Shown here: positions 1-9,155 of the stretch, in pieces
Layout of the letters: every line of letters starts with the position of its first letter
Position numbering within the stretch: the stretch's first letter is position 1
Assembly: GCF_018310535.1 (NCBI RefSeq)
Contig: NZ_CP074102.1
Coordinates: forward strand, 7,874,001 to 7,938,000
Direction: 5' to 3'
Source: Streptomyces mirabilis
GTDB lineage: Bacteria > Actinomycetota > Actinomycetes > Streptomycetales > Streptomycetaceae
DNA length: 64,000 bases
Position numbers and translations under genes: made by a program
The notes under the pieces: model-generated
The model's database searches: none
What the model was told of the DNA's origin: nothing
What the model saw: only the letters and a program-made list of their open reading frames with translations

Positions 1-1538
1 AACGGCTGCCCCTTGGCCGCGCCGATCGCCGCGAGGAGATTGTCGGTGCTGGTCTCACCCATCCGTTCCAGGCCGAGGAGCTGGTCGCGGGTGAGGGCGA
101 ACACGTCGGCGAGATCGGCGACCAGGCCCGCCTCGACGAGCTGGACGACACGGGTGTGGCCCAGGCCCTCGATGTCGAGCTGGTCGCGGCCGGCGGCGTA
201 CGAGAGAGCGGCGACCAGGTGGCAGTCGCGGCCGTTCTCGCAGCGCCAGCGCTGCTCGCTGGTGTCGATGGCGGAGCCGCACCGCGGGCACACCTCGGGG
301 AAGACGATCGGCCGCTCCTCGCCGGTGCGCAGATGGGCGACGGGAGCCTCGACGCGGGGAATCACGTCCCCGGCGCGGTGGACCATCACATGGTCGCCCA
401 GACGCAGGTCGCGGCGGGTGATGTCGGCAGGGTTGTGGAGGGTGGCGTAGGTGATGGTGGAGCCGTCGATCTCGACCGGTTCGAGGACCGCGCGCGGAGC
501 GATGATGCCGGTGCGGCCCACGTTCCACTCCACCTCCAGCAGTCGGGTGATCTTCTCCACGGCCGGCAGCTTGTAGGCGATTGCCCAGCGCGGTGCGCGC
601 GAACCGGATCCGGCGGCCTCCTGATCGGCGGCGAGGTCGGCCTTGATGACGATCCCGTCGATCCCGAACGGCAACTCCGCCCGCAGCGCGGCGATCTCCT
701 TCACCCGGGCCAGGACCTGCTCGGCGGTCTCCGCCGTGGTCCCGGGCACGGCGGTGGCGGCGGTGGTGTTCACGCCGAGCTCGCCGCACCGCGCCATCAG
801 CTCGCTGTGCGCGCCCTCACCCAGCCGCGCCGCGAGGGCCTTCTCGGTGCCGGGCAGCGGCAGCAGGGCGTAGCCGAAGAAGGTCATCGGCACGGTGTAG
901 GCGCGGTCCTTGGCGCGCAGGGTGCCCGCCGCGGCGTTGCGCGGGTTCGCGAACGGCTGCCCGCCGTGCGCGGTGCGCACCTCGTTGGCGTGTTCGAACT
1001 GGGCGGTGGTCATCAGGACTTCGCCGCGCACCTCCGCCGTGACCGGCTCGGCGAGTTCGGCCGGGAGGCCTTCGACGGTGCCGATGGCGTGCGAGACGTC
1101 CTCCCCGGCCGTCCCGTCGCCACGGGTGATCAGCCGGGTGAGGCGACCATGGGTGTACCGGGCGGCGATCGCGAGCCCGTCGAGTTTCGGCTCGACGCCG
1201 AACCGTGTGACGTCATGGCCGATCCGCCGGGCCAGCGACGCGGTCCAGGCGGTGAACTCCTCCGGCGAGAACACGTTGTCCAGGCTCAGCATGGGTACCG
1301 TGTGCGGGACATCGCCCTCCACGGCGCCACCGGCGACCTTCCCGGTCGGTGAGTCGGGCAGCACCTCCTCGGGATGAGCGGACTCCCACGCCGCGATGCC
1401 CCGCACGAGCCGGTCGTAGGTGTCGTCGTCCAGTACTGACGTGCCGCCCGCGTAGTAGGCGGCCGAAGCCTTCACGGCGTCCTCGACCGCCTGCGCGTAG
1501 GCGGCGGCATCCACGATCACTGCGGCTGGTGTTGTCAT
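1..1538 (-). CDS. ligA: NAD+-dependent DNA ligase (LigA family), 3' end cut by window edge
   Basis: Seals nicks in duplex DNA through an enzyme-AMP intermediate made from NAD+. About 512 residues are visible. They show the Ia-type tyrosine and YD motifs near residues 28-42, a PDSPT segment near 61, the MLSLDN motif near 83-88, and the adenylation motif KLDG with the nucleophilic lysine at about residue 118. Near residues 410-435 there is a four-cysteine zinc finger beginning CPRCGS, followed by the start of the helix-hairpin-helix domain. The rest of that domain and any BRCT domain lie outside the window. The start is the ATG at 1538. The N terminus does not resemble the housekeeping Streptomyces LigA that I remember, so this may be a second, divergent copy; that is inference. 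Its left neighbour is unknown, and a tRNA-like element and a TetR gene lie upstream. Confidence 0.93.
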   Translation of the reverse strand, partial: MTTPAAVIVDAAAYAQAVEDAVKASAAYYAGGTSVLDDDTYDRLVRGIAAWESAHPEEVLPDSPTGKVAGGAVEGDVPHTVPMLSLDNVFSPEEFTAWTASLARRIGHDVTRFGVEPKLDGLAIAARYTHGRLTRLITRGDGTAGEDVSHAIGTVEGLPAELAEPVTAEVRGEVLMTTAQFEHANEVRTAHGGQPFANPRNAAAGTLRAKDRAYTVPMTFFGYALLPLPGTEKALAARLGEGAHSELMARCGELGVNTTAATAVPGTTAETAEQVLARVKEIAALRAELPFGIDGIVIKADLAADQEAAGSGSRAPRWAIAYKLPAVEKITRLLEVEWNVGRTGIIAPRAVLEPVEIDGSTITYATLHNPADITRRDLRLGDHVMVHRAGDVIPRVEAPVAHLRTGEERPIVFPEVCPRCGSAIDTSEQRWRCENGRDCHLVAALSYAAGRDQLDIEGLGHTRVVQLVEAGLVADLADVFALTRDQLLGLERMGETSTDNLLAAIGAAKGQP

Positions 1539-1652
1539 ACACGCCATCCTGCACGCCACCACTGACAACGCCCCGGCACGCGTCTGCCGCACGCCGGAAA
1601 CCAGGTGACCGCGACGGCGTCCACCACTACGGTGAACTCGTTCAGGTGCGAA

Positions 1653-1762
1653 GGTTTCGGCTACTTCTCCTGTCAAGAGAGAGACGCGGGTTCGAATCCC
1701 GCCGCCCGCCCCGGCGGGTGTCGTCCAGCGGCCCAGGTCACTTACGTCGCCGACACCGAACC
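1653..1762 (+). ncRNA. Circularly permuted tRNA-like sequence (Asp-type anticodon GUC)
   Basis: Two tRNA parts lie in reversed order. The first has an anticodon arm (stem 1665-1669/1677-1681, loop CTGTCAA with anticodon GTC at 1672-1674), a four-base variable region (1682-1685), a T arm (stem 1686-1690/1698-1702, loop TTCGAAT) and the 3' acceptor strand CGCCCGC (1703-1709). Four bases later come the 5' acceptor strand GCGGGTG (1714-1720), T8, C9 and a D arm (1723-1739, loop AGCGGCCCA). Put back in normal order the parts give a 73-nt cloverleaf with the usual invariant bases: T8, A14, G15, G18-G19, A21, T33, purine 37, C48, G53-C61 and TTCGA. Seven acceptor pairs form, one of them G-T; the D stem has one T-T mismatch. 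Flanks 1653-1661 and 1749-1762 can pair around a bulge. No CCA is encoded. It could be a permuted tRNA or tRNA mimic, or two remnants of rearranged tRNA genes. Confidence 0.55.
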
Positions 1763-1884
1763 CGATCTCTGAACACCGCGACACGAGCCGTCCGCCACGG
1801 GGGAGAACAGGCGGACGGCTTCGTCGTGCGCGCAGGGAAGCTGCTGGGCAGGGACGAGCGGCTGCTCGCCGGCCGCGGATCGGT

Positions 1885-2475
1885 TCACTCCGGCGGCGCG
1901 GAACCCGGCGCGCCCACCCGTAGACCGTCCATCACGAGGTCCAGAAGGCGGGTGGCGCGCGGCTGCCAGTCGCCGTCCGCGTCGATCTGCCAGAGACCGG
2001 CGATGAAGAGGAAGAAGTCCTCGGGCGTCACTCCGGGGCGGATGGTGCCCGCCTTGTCGTTCGCCGCCAGGAGCAGCGCGGTGGCCGAGGACATCGCGCC
2101 GTGTCCCAGCCGGGTCAGGGTGCCGTGCGCGAGGGTGGTCGCGCGCAGGGCCTCGGCCAGGCCGACCTTGGTCATGGCGAACTGGGCCAGGCGGTCCATC
2201 CACTCCCGCAGGGCCCGGTCCGGCGCACGCGACTCGAGCAGCTGGGCCGCGGCGTCGGCGACCTGCTGCACCTCGTGGCGGTAGATCTCCAGGAGGAGTG
2301 CCTCGCGATTGGGGAAGTTGCGGTAGAACGTCCCTTGCCCGACCCCCGCCTTCTTGGCGATCGCGCTGAGCGGGGTGTCCGCCGACCGCGTCAGCTCGGC
2401 CAGGGCCACATCGAGGATGCGCTCGCGATTGCGTTGCGCGTCCGAGCGCAGCGGGGTCGCCTTCTTCTGCTGCAC
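1885..2475 (-). CDS. TetR/AcrR-family transcriptional regulator
   Basis: A 196-residue repressor-type protein. The N-terminal helix-turn-helix (about residues 15-60) carries the typical TetR pattern, with an [23 protein letters not shown] core. The C-terminal helical part is the ligand and dimer domain typical of the family. The start is the GTG at 2475. It is divergent from the molybdenum hydroxylase operon that begins at 2677. Between them lie two copies of a perfect 14-bp palindrome, so it very probably represses that operon and itself. The inducer is unknown; the aldehyde or heterocycle substrate of the enzyme is a reasonable guess. Confidence 0.92.
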   Translation of the reverse strand: MQQKKATPLRSDAQRNRERILDVALAELTRSADTPLSAIAKKAGVGQGTFYRNFPNREALLLEIYRHEVQQVADAAAQLLESRAPDRALREWMDRLAQFAMTKVGLAEALRATTLAHGTLTRLGHGAMSSATALLLAANDKAGTIRPGVTPEDFFLFIAGLWQIDADGDWQPRATRLLDLVMDGLRVGAPGSAPPE

Positions 2476-2517
2476 TCGGGCCTCCTTCGTCCTCCGCCCT
2501 GCCCGGCGGGTGCCTTG

Positions 2518-2571
2518 CTAAGCGGACAGCTGTCCGATAGGTTCAGGATTAACGGACAGCTGTCCGCTTAG
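2518..2571. promoter_or_regulatory. Paired palindromic operators for the divergent TetR gene
   Basis: The perfect palindrome CGGACAGCTGTCCG occurs at 2523-2536 and again at 2553-2566, centres 30 bp apart, about three helical turns. The flanks make the whole block an inverted repeat, with CTAAG at 2518 and CTTAG at 2567-2571. The block lies between the TetR start and the hydroxylase operon, as expected for a double operator that silences both directions. Confidence 0.8.
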
Positions 2572-2676
2572 GTTCACCATACCGCCGGATCCGGCCAGTG
2601 CGGACCATCGGTGTTCCCTTTTCCCGGCCCTCTCGCGACTTCCTTTCCTCCTCAGACAGGCGAAAGAAGGCTGATC

Positions 2677-3264
2677 ATGGCCCCCACGACGTCCGGCGCC
2701 ACGACCTCGACGTCCAGCGCCATCACCCTGCACGTCAACGGCGAGAAGTACACGCTGCCCGTCGACCATCGCACCACCCTGCTCGACGCGCTGCGTGAGC
2801 GTCTCGATCTCACCGGTACCAAGAAAGGCTGTGATCAGGGCCAGTGCGGCGCCTGCACCGTGCTGCTCGACGGACGCCGGGCCGTCTCCTGTCTGCAACT
2901 CGCCGTCGCCGCCGAGGGACGCGAGATCACCACCATCGAAGGGGTGGCGGACGGTGAGCGGCTGCATCCCGTGCAACAGGCCTTCCTCGACCTCGACGGC
3001 TACCAGTGCGGCTACTGCACGCCCGGCCAGATCTGTTCGGCCCTCGCGGTGATCGAGGAGCACGCGGCGGGCTGGCCGAGCGCCGTGACCGCCGACGTGC
3101 GGCCCGAAGCGGGGGTCCCGCAGCTCACGCCCGAGGAGATCCGTGAGCGGATGAGCGGCAACCTGTGCCGGTGCGGCGCGTATGTGTCGATCGTCCAGGC
3201 GGTCGCGCGGGCGGCGCAGTCGTCCGATACGCGGTCGTCCGAGACCAAGGAGGCGGCAGCATGA
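2677..3264 (+). CDS. paoA: Molybdenum hydroxylase 2Fe-2S subunit (PaoA/YagT-like)
   Basis: This is the electron-transfer subunit of a xanthine-oxidase-family aldehyde oxidoreductase, 195 residues. The ferredoxin-type cluster motif [10 protein letters not shown] gives C52, C57 and C60, with C72 completing it. The second 2Fe-2S cluster uses C111 and C114 (CGYCTPGQ) and C164 and C166 (LCRCGAY). The start is the ATG at 2677, behind an AGAAGG ribosome site; an upstream in-frame ATG at 2611 adds a segment with no family likeness. E. coli PaoA is exported by the Tat pathway, but this protein begins with a short Thr/Ser-rich tail and has no RR motif, so the enzyme is probably cytoplasmic. Its TGA overlaps the next ATG (ATGA). 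Confidence 0.95.
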   Translation: MAPTTSGATTSTSSAITLHVNGEKYTLPVDHRTTLLDALRERLDLTGTKKGCDQGQCGACTVLLDGRRAVSCLQLAVAAEGREITTIEGVADGERLHPVQQAFLDLDGYQCGYCTPGQICSALAVIEEHAAGWPSAVTADVRPEAGVPQLTPEEIRERMSGNLCRCGAYVSIVQAVARAAQSSDTRSSETKEAAA

Positions 3265-4253
3265 GGGAGTTCGACTACGAGCGCGCCTTCGACGTCACCG
3301 GCGCGGTCGCTCTGCTGGGCGCCGACCCCGACGCGCGCTATCTCGGCGGAGGTACCAATCTCGTCGACCTGATGAAGAGCGGGGTGGAGCGGCCCGCCCG
3401 GCTCGTCGACGTGCGTGAACTCCCCCTTGGCCGAATTCAGTTCACAAAGAGCGGCGGGCTGCGCATCGGCGCGACCGTGACCAACAGCGACCTCGCCGCC
3501 CATCCCGACGTGCGGCGCCACTACCCGGCGTTGACCCAGGCAGTGCTGGCCGGGGCCTCCGGTCAGCTGCGCAACATGGCCACGGTCGGCGGAAACCTGC
3601 TCCAGCGCACCCGCTGCGGCTACTTCACCGACCTGGCGAAGCCCTGCAACAAGCGGGTCCCCGGCAGCGGTTGCCCGGCCGTCGAGGGCGAGCACCACAA
3701 CCACGCCATCCTCGGCGCCTCCACGCACTGCGTGGCCACGCACCCCTCGGACATGGCCGTGGCCCTCACCGCCTTCGACGCCGTCGTCTCGTACGAAACG
3801 GCGGACGGGCCGGGGGAGTTGCCGCTCGCGGAGTTCTATCTGCCGGTGGGTGACACCCCGCACCTGGAGACCGCTCTGCCGCCCGGCGCGCTGATCACCG
3901 GCGTCACCCTGCCGGCCGCCCCGGTCGCCGCCCGATCCCGCTACCGCAAGGTGCGCGAGCGCGCCTCGTACGCGTTCGCGATCGGCTCGATCGCCGCCGC
4001 ACTCGACGTCCACGACGGTGTCGTACGCGAAGTGCGCCTCGCCTTCGGGGCGGTGGCCTCCCGGCCGTGGCGGGCCCGAGCGGCCGAGCGGGAGCTGACC
4101 GGGGGACCGGCGAGCGCCGAGGCCTTCGCCGCCGCAGCGGACGCCGAGCTCGCGGCCGCCCGGACACTGCCCCACAACGGATACAAGGTGCCCCTGATGC
4201 GCAATCTCGTCGTGGCGATGCTGACCGAACTCACCGAGGAGGCGGCCCGATGA
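3261..4253 (+). CDS. paoB: Molybdenum hydroxylase FAD subunit with probable 4Fe-4S cluster (PaoB/YagS-like)
   Basis: This subunit passes electrons from the iron-sulfur subunit to the external acceptor through FAD. It has 330 residues. An FAD-binding PCMH-type region carries the GGGTNLVDLM loop (about 29-38) and the ATVGGNLLQRTRCGYF segment. C119, C129, C138 and C157 fall in the insertion that binds a 4Fe-4S cluster in PaoB-type proteins; ordinary xanthine dehydrogenase FAD subunits lack it. This argues for an aldehyde-type rather than a xanthine-type enzyme. Start and stop overlap both neighbours by 4 bp, so the three subunits are translationally coupled. Confidence 0.94.
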   Translation: MREFDYERAFDVTGAVALLGADPDARYLGGGTNLVDLMKSGVERPARLVDVRELPLGRIQFTKSGGLRIGATVTNSDLAAHPDVRRHYPALTQAVLAGASGQLRNMATVGGNLLQRTRCGYFTDLAKPCNKRVPGSGCPAVEGEHHNHAILGASTHCVATHPSDMAVALTAFDAVVSYETADGPGELPLAEFYLPVGDTPHLETALPPGALITGVTLPAAPVAARSRYRKVRERASYAFAIGSIAAALDVHDGVVREVRLAFGAVASRPWRARAAERELTGGPASAEAFAAAADAELAAARTLPHNGYKVPLMRNLVVAMLTELTEEAAR

Positions 4254-6400
4254 CCGGTACGACCGCGACCACGACCGCGACGACGGCGGCGACCGCGACG
4301 TTCGGGGCCGTCGGCGCCGCGCACACCCGCGTCGAGGGCGTGGCCAAGGTCACCGGGGCGGCGCGCTACGCGGGCGAGGTCCCGTATCCCGAACTCGCCC
4401 ACGGCTGGCTGGTGTTGTCCACCGTGGCCCGTGGCCGGATCCGTGCGGTGGAGTCCGCGCCCGTCCTGGCGATGCCGGGCGTCGTCGCCGTCCTGCACCA
4501 CGAGAACGCCCCGCGTCTCAACGGCGACTACACGAACGCCTTCGGGGTGCCCGACCCGATCGCCCAGATATTCCAGCACGACCGGGTCCCGTTCGCGGGC
4601 TGGCCGGTGGCTCTGGTGGTCGCCGAGACGTCCGAACAGGCCAGGGAGGCCGCCGAGTCCCTTGTCGTCGTGTACGACGAGGAGCCGCACGACGTCGTGT
4701 TCACCGCCGGGCTTCCCGGGGTGTACGCGCCGGAGAGCGCCCCCGCCGCGACGAAGGGTGACCTCGAGGCCGAACTCGCCGCGTCCGCCGTCGTCGTGGA
4801 CGCCGAGTACAGCACTCCGGAGGAGCACCACAGCCCCATGGAGCCGCACGCGGCGATCGCGCGCTGGGACGGCGGCCGGCTCGAGGTCGTCGACTCCAAC
4901 CAGGGCAGCAGGTTCGTGGCGGACGAGCTCGCGAAGCTGTTCTCGCTCGACCCCCAGTCGGTGCGGGTGCGTTCGGAACACGTCGGAGGCGGCTTCGGCT
5001 CCAAGGGCACCCGCCCGCACTCGGTCGCCGCCGCGATGGCCGCGACCGTCCTGCAGCGTCCCGTCCGCGTCGTACTGACCCGCCGTCAGATGTTCTCGCT
5101 GGTCGGCTACCGCAGCCCCACGGCCCAGCGGGTCAGGCTCGGCGCCGACGAGGACGGCCGGCTGCGCGCGTTCGACCACCGGGCCGAGAGCCTCACCTCG
5201 ACCGTCCACGAGTTCGTCGAGCGGTGCTCCGAGTTCGGACGTGCGATGTACGACTCCGACGCGCACTACTCGCAGAGCCGTGTCGTACGGCTCGACGTGC
5301 CGACCCCGAGCTGGATGCGGGCTCCGGGCGAGGCACCGGGCTCGTTCGCGCTGGAGTCCGCGCTCGACGAACTCGCCGAGAAGTGCGGACTCGACCCGAT
5401 CGCGCTGCGCGCCCGCAACGAACCGGCCGTCGGCCCCGTCTCCGGGTTGCCGTTCAGCGGCCGCAACCTGCTCGCGTGCTTCGAGGAGGGGGCCCGCCGG
5501 TTCGGCTGGGCGGACCGTGACCCGCGTCCCGGCGTTCGCCGCGAGGGCCGCTGGTTGCTCGGGACCGGCACCGCCGCCTCCACGTTCCCCGTGCTGTCCG
5601 CCCCGTCCACGGCGGCCGTGACGGCCGAGCCGGACGGCAGCTTCACCGTACGGATCACCGCGTCCGACATCGGGACCGGGGCCCGGACCGCGCTCACCCT
5701 GATCGCCGCGGACGCGCTGGAGGTGGCGCCCGAGCGCATCCGGATGCGCATCGCGGACAGCGACTTCGGCTTCGCGATGATCGCCGGCGGCTCGATGGGC
5801 ACCCGCTCCTGGGCCTGGGCGATCAGGGTCGCGGCGGACGAGCTGCGCGAGCGGCTGGCCCTGGGCGGCGGCATTCCGCCCGAGGGGATCACGGCACGCT
5901 CGGACACCTCACAGGCGGTCGGCGCGCTGGAGCAGAAGGAACGGCACTCCTTCGGGGCGCAGTTCGCCGAGGTCGCCGTCGATGTCACCAGCGGGGAGGT
6001 GCGGGTGCGGCGGATGCTCGGCATCTTCGCGGCCGGCCGGATCGTCAACCCGCTGACCGCGCGCGGGCAGTTCGTCGGAGGCATGATCTGGGGCCTGTCC
6101 ATGGCCCTGCACGAGGAGGCTCACCGGGACCGGGCAAGCGGCGGCCATGTCGGCGCCGACCTCGCCGGCTACCACTTCTCCGCGCACGCCGACGTACCCG
6201 ACATCGAGGCGGACTGGGTGGACGATCCCGACCCCGGGGACCCGGTCGGCATCAAGGGCATCGGCGAGATCGGGGTCGTCGGAGCGGCGGCGGCGATCGC
6301 CAACGCGGTCTGGCACGCGACGGGTGTACGTCACCGGAATCTGCCGATCCGCCCGGACCGGGTGCTGCTGGCGGGCACGGGAGGGGACCGGGATGCTTGA
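4250..6400 (+). CDS. paoC: Molybdenum hydroxylase Mo-cofactor catalytic subunit (PaoC/YagR-like)
   Basis: The large catalytic subunit, 716 residues, binds the molybdopterin cofactor and hydroxylates aldehydes or N-heterocycles. Recognisable parts are the N-terminal hammerhead domain (RVEGVAKVTGAARYAGEV), the GGGFGSKG loop near residues 245-252, and the C-terminal GIKGIGEIGVVG segment that holds the catalytic glutamate of the family. The N terminus is a Thr/Ala-rich stretch with no export signal. The start is the ATG at 4250 inside the paoB stop. The C terminus overlaps xdhC by 8 bp. The substrate cannot be read from the sequence. Confidence 0.95.
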   Translation: MTGTTATTTATTAATATFGAVGAAHTRVEGVAKVTGAARYAGEVPYPELAHGWLVLSTVARGRIRAVESAPVLAMPGVVAVLHHENAPRLNGDYTNAFGVPDPIAQIFQHDRVPFAGWPVALVVAETSEQAREAAESLVVVYDEEPHDVVFTAGLPGVYAPESAPAATKGDLEAELAASAVVVDAEYSTPEEHHSPMEPHAAIARWDGGRLEVVDSNQGSRFVADELAKLFSLDPQSVRVRSEHVGGGFGSKGTRPHSVAAAMAATVLQRPVRVVLTRRQMFSLVGYRSPTAQRVRLGADEDGRLRAFDHRAESLTSTVHEFVERCSEFGRAMYDSDAHYSQSRVVRLDVPTPSWMRAPGEAPGSFALESALDELAEKCGLDPIALRARNEPAVGPVSGLPFSGRNLLACFEEGARRFGWADRDPRPGVRREGRWLLGTGTAASTFPVLSAPSTAAVTAEPDGSFTVRITASDIGTGARTALTLIAADALEVAPERIRMRIADSDFGFAMIAGGSMGTRSWAWAIRVAADELRERLALGGGIPPEGITARSDTSQAVGALEQKERHSFGAQFAEVAVDVTSGEVRVRRMLGIFAAGRIVNPLTARGQFVGGMIWGLSMALHEEAHRDRASGGHVGADLAGYHFSAHADVPDIEADWVDDPDPGDPVGIKGIGEIGVVGAAAAIANAVWHATGVRHRNLPIRPDRVLLAGTGGDRDA

Positions 6401-7604
6401 CATCGCCGACGAGCTGAACCGGTGGGCCGAGGAGGGCCGGGACTTCGCCGTCGCCACCGTCGTGAGCGTCGGCGGCAGCGCCCCGCGCGGCCCCGGCGCC
6501 GCCCTCGCGGTCGACAGCGGCGGCACGGCCGTCGGCTCGGTCTCCGGCGGCTGTGTGGAAGGCGCCGTGTACGACCTGTGCGTCCAGGCGCTCCAGGACG
6601 GCCGGACGGTGCTGGAGCGGTTCGGCTACAGCGACGAGGATGCCTTCGCGGTGGGGTTGACCTGCGGCGGGGTCATCGAGGTCCTGGTCACCCCGGTGCG
6701 CGCGGACGCGCCTGAGCGGCCGGTGTACGCGGCGGCGCTGGCGGTCGCGTCCCGGGGCGAGGCGGCGGCCGTGGCCCGGGTGGCCAGGGGGCCGGTAGAA
6801 CTGCTGGGGAGGGTGCTGCTCGTCCGCCCCGACGGCTCGTCCGGCTCCTCCGGGGCGTCCACGTCGTACGTGGGAGGCTCGGGCGTCTCCCACGAGGGGG
6901 GCCTCGGCGGTCGTCCGGAGCTGGACCGCACGGCGGTGGCCGAGGCCCGTGCCCTGCTGGCGGCGGGCCGCACCGGCACCCTCGAACTGTCGGAGGACGG
7001 CGCGCGCTGCCCGGGTGGCGTGACCCTGCTCGTCGAGTCGAGCGTGCCGCCGCCCCGAATGATCGTCTTCGGCGCCGTGGACTTCGCGACGGCGCTGGTA
7101 CGGGTGGGCAGGTTCCTCGGCTATCACGTGACCGTGTGCGACGCCCGCCCGGTCTTCGCCACCCGGGTCCGCTTCCCCGACGCCGACGAGATCGTGGTCG
7201 ACTGGCCGCACCGCTACCTGCGGCGCACCGTGACCGACGACCGCACGGTCCTGTGCGTGCTCACCCACGACGCCAAGTTCGACGTACCGCTGCTGGAGGT
7301 GGCCCTGCGGATGCCGGTGGCGTTCGTCGGCGCCATGGGGTCGCGCCGCACGCACGAGGACCGTGCGCGGCGGCTGCGCGAAGTCGGTCTCGGCGAGCGG
7401 GAGTTGGCCCGCCTGAGATCCCCGATCGGGCTCGACCTCGGGGCCCGTACGCCCGAGGAGACCGCGCTGTCCATCGCGGCGGAGATCGTCGCGGCCCGGG
7501 AGGGCGGGACAGGCGCTCCTCTCACCGGCTCCGGTACACCGATCCACCGTGACGGGGGCGGGCGGGGGACCGGTGCGGAGGGGGCGAGGGAGGCTGCTGC
7601 CTGA
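6393..7604 (+). CDS. XdhC/CoxF-family molybdenum cofactor insertion chaperone
   Basis: Proteins of this family bind the molybdenum cofactor, have it sulfurated, and insert it into xanthine-oxidase-type enzymes. The 403-residue protein has the N-terminal XdhC motif (GSVSGGCVEGAVYD, about 50-63) and the C-terminal Rossmann-like part with VFGAVDFATALVRVGRFLGY and the FVGAMGSRRTHEDR segment. A Ser/Gly-rich loop near residues 150-170 separates the two. The start ATG lies inside the paoC reading frame (8-bp overlap), as expected for a chaperone made with its client. It is the last gene of the operon; a short GC hairpin at 7612-7626 follows. Confidence 0.93.
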   Translation: MLDIADELNRWAEEGRDFAVATVVSVGGSAPRGPGAALAVDSGGTAVGSVSGGCVEGAVYDLCVQALQDGRTVLERFGYSDEDAFAVGLTCGGVIEVLVTPVRADAPERPVYAAALAVASRGEAAAVARVARGPVELLGRVLLVRPDGSSGSSGASTSYVGGSGVSHEGGLGGRPELDRTAVAEARALLAAGRTGTLELSEDGARCPGGVTLLVESSVPPPRMIVFGAVDFATALVRVGRFLGYHVTVCDARPVFATRVRFPDADEIVVDWPHRYLRRTVTDDRTVLCVLTHDAKFDVPLLEVALRMPVAFVGAMGSRRTHEDRARRLREVGLGERELARLRSPIGLDLGARTPEETALSIAAEIVAAREGGTGAPLTGSGTPIHRDGGGRGTGAEGAREAAA

Positions 7605-7737
7605 GAGGGGTGCGCACGCGGTGCGCCGCCACCGCCGGGGCAAGATCGTGCCGCATGCCTCCCGAGCCGACGCCGGACACGGCAAGTTGTCGAGGCGTGA
7701 CCGCGGTTCAGGAAGACATCGGGAGGCGGCCCGCGAC

Positions 7738-8433
7738 TCAGGAATCCGAGGCCGAGCGCGCGAGCCAGTCGTACGCGGCCTGCGCGGTGAACTCGCCCTG
7801 ACCGCCGCGCAGCAGCAGCCCCGCCGTGGCGAACGCCGGGTCGTCGGCCTGCGCGGCGACGTACGGGACGGCGATGCAGCGCATCCCGGCCGCGTGCGCG
7901 GCGGCGGCGCCCGGGGCGGCGTCCTCCAGGACCACGCAGTCCGCCGGGCCGGCCCCCAGACGGTGCGCCGCTTCGAGGAAGACGTCCGGGGCGGGCTTGC
8001 CGTGCGCGACCTCGTCGGCGGAGACGACGGTCGTCAGGTGGGCGGCCAGGCCGGTGCCCGTCAGGATCGCCTCGATGGCGGCGGGTGAGGAACCCGAGGC
8101 CACGGCCATCGAGGTGCCCTCGGCGGTCAGCAGTTCCACGAACTTCCGCATCTCCGGGTACACGTGTGTGGCGGAGCGGGCCAGCTCCAGATAGCGGCGG
8201 TTCATGTCGGCGAGCAGGGCGTCGAGCGGGGGCCGCAAGTCGTAGCGTTCCTTCCAGAGCGCCACCGTCTCCCGGGTGCTGATGCCGACGTACCGCTCGT
8301 GCTCGGCCCAGGTGAAGCCGGTGATGCCCTGTTCGGCGAGCGTCTGGCGCCCGGCTTCGAAATAGTTCGGCTCGCTGTCCACGAGTGTGCCGTCGAGATC
8401 GAAGATGACCGAAGTGCGGCCGAGAGTGCTCAT
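7738..8433 (-). CDS. HAD-superfamily phosphatase/phosphomutase (beta-PGM/GPH-like)
   Basis: A 231-residue haloacid dehalogenase-type hydrolase that probably removes phosphate from a small metabolite. Motif I is FDLDGTLVDSEPN near residues 10-22. Motif II is the SGSSPAAIEAIL region, motif III the lysine of HGKPAPDVFLEAA, and motif IV VVLEDAAPG. The alpha-helical cap lies between motifs I and II, as in beta-phosphoglucomutase or phosphoglycolate phosphatase. The substrate is not determined. It converges with xdhC; its start lies about 60 bp from the end of the Lrp gene on the same strand. Confidence 0.9.
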   Translation of the reverse strand: MSTLGRTSVIFDLDGTLVDSEPNYFEAGRQTLAEQGITGFTWAEHERYVGISTRETVALWKERYDLRPPLDALLADMNRRYLELARSATHVYPEMRKFVELLTAEGTSMAVASGSSPAAIEAILTGTGLAAHLTTVVSADEVAHGKPAPDVFLEAAHRLGAGPADCVVLEDAAPGAAAAHAAGMRCIAVPYVAAQADDPAFATAGLLLRGGQGEFTAQAAYDWLARSASDS

Positions 8434-8489
8434 GGGATCCAGGATGCCAAGCGGGGGCCGAGCGCGGTCGATCACCCGTGTGTCACCGG

Positions 8490-8966
8490 TCAGCTTCTGG
8501 TTGCTCGCCCGATCGACTCCACCAGGGGCAGCACCCGGTGCGGAACGCGCTCGCGCAGTGCCACCTCGGTGCGGGTGCGGACGACGCCGGGCATGCTGAT
8601 GAGCGCCTGGATCACGTCCTCCAGGTGAGCGTTGTCGCGCGCCACGACGCGGGTGAGCAGATCGCCGCCGCCCGTGATCGAGAAGGCCTCGATGATCTCC
8701 GGTACGGCGGCCAGCGCGTCGCCGACCTCGTCGAGGTGCCCCTGCGTGACCTCGATGTGCACGAAGGCGAGGACGGGGTGACCGAGCGCCGCGGGGGACA
8801 GTGAGGGGCCCGTGCCGGTGATCACTCCCTCCCGTTCCAGCCGGTCGAGGCGGGCCTGGAGCGTGCCGCGGGCGACACCGAGCATGCGGGCGTACTCGCG
8901 CACGCTGGTACGCGGCTGCTCCAACAGCAGCCGCAGGATGCGGGTGTCGAGTTCGTCCACGGCCAT
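8490..8966 (-). CDS. Lrp/AsnC-family transcriptional regulator
   Basis: A 158-residue regulator. The N-terminal winged helix (residues 4-60) begins MAVDELDTRILRLLLEQPR and carries the GVARGTLQARLDRLEREGVI recognition region. The C-terminal RAM domain has the GGGDLLTRVVARDNAHLEDVI segment. Such proteins sense amino acids and usually control neighbouring genes. It is divergent from the baeRF gene at 9156, and the shared 189-bp interval contains the sequence CCAATGGCTCAG that recurs before the FUSC gene. The target is unknown. Confidence 0.93.
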   Translation of the reverse strand: MAVDELDTRILRLLLEQPRTSVREYARMLGVARGTLQARLDRLEREGVITGTGPSLSPAALGHPVLAFVHIEVTQGHLDEVGDALAAVPEIIEAFSITGGGDLLTRVVARDNAHLEDVIQALISMPGVVRTRTEVALRERVPHRVLPLVESIGRATRS

Positions 8967-9155
8967 GATCCGCCGGCCTCCCTGCCGCCTGGGGTGATCT
9001 TCGTCGACCGTACCAATGGCTCAGCCCGCCGCGAGTCCGCTGGGAAGGTTCACCCCTCGTGCTCACCTTGTCCGCCGCGCCGCGTTTGCCGGTGCGGCGC
9101 CCACCGCGTTACCTGGAGGGGTGGCGCAAGGCTCGAGGAGCGGCGAGGAGCGACG

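Noticed and set aside
1640..1770. Attachment site of an integrated element at a tRNA gene
   Set aside because: No integrase, excisionase or second att copy was seen in the window; an element with its integrase to the left of the window cannot be excluded.
7612..7626. Terminator after xdhC (GCGCAC-GCG-GTGCGC)
   Set aside because: The stem is only six pairs with a 3-nt loop and no T tract; too weak to call.
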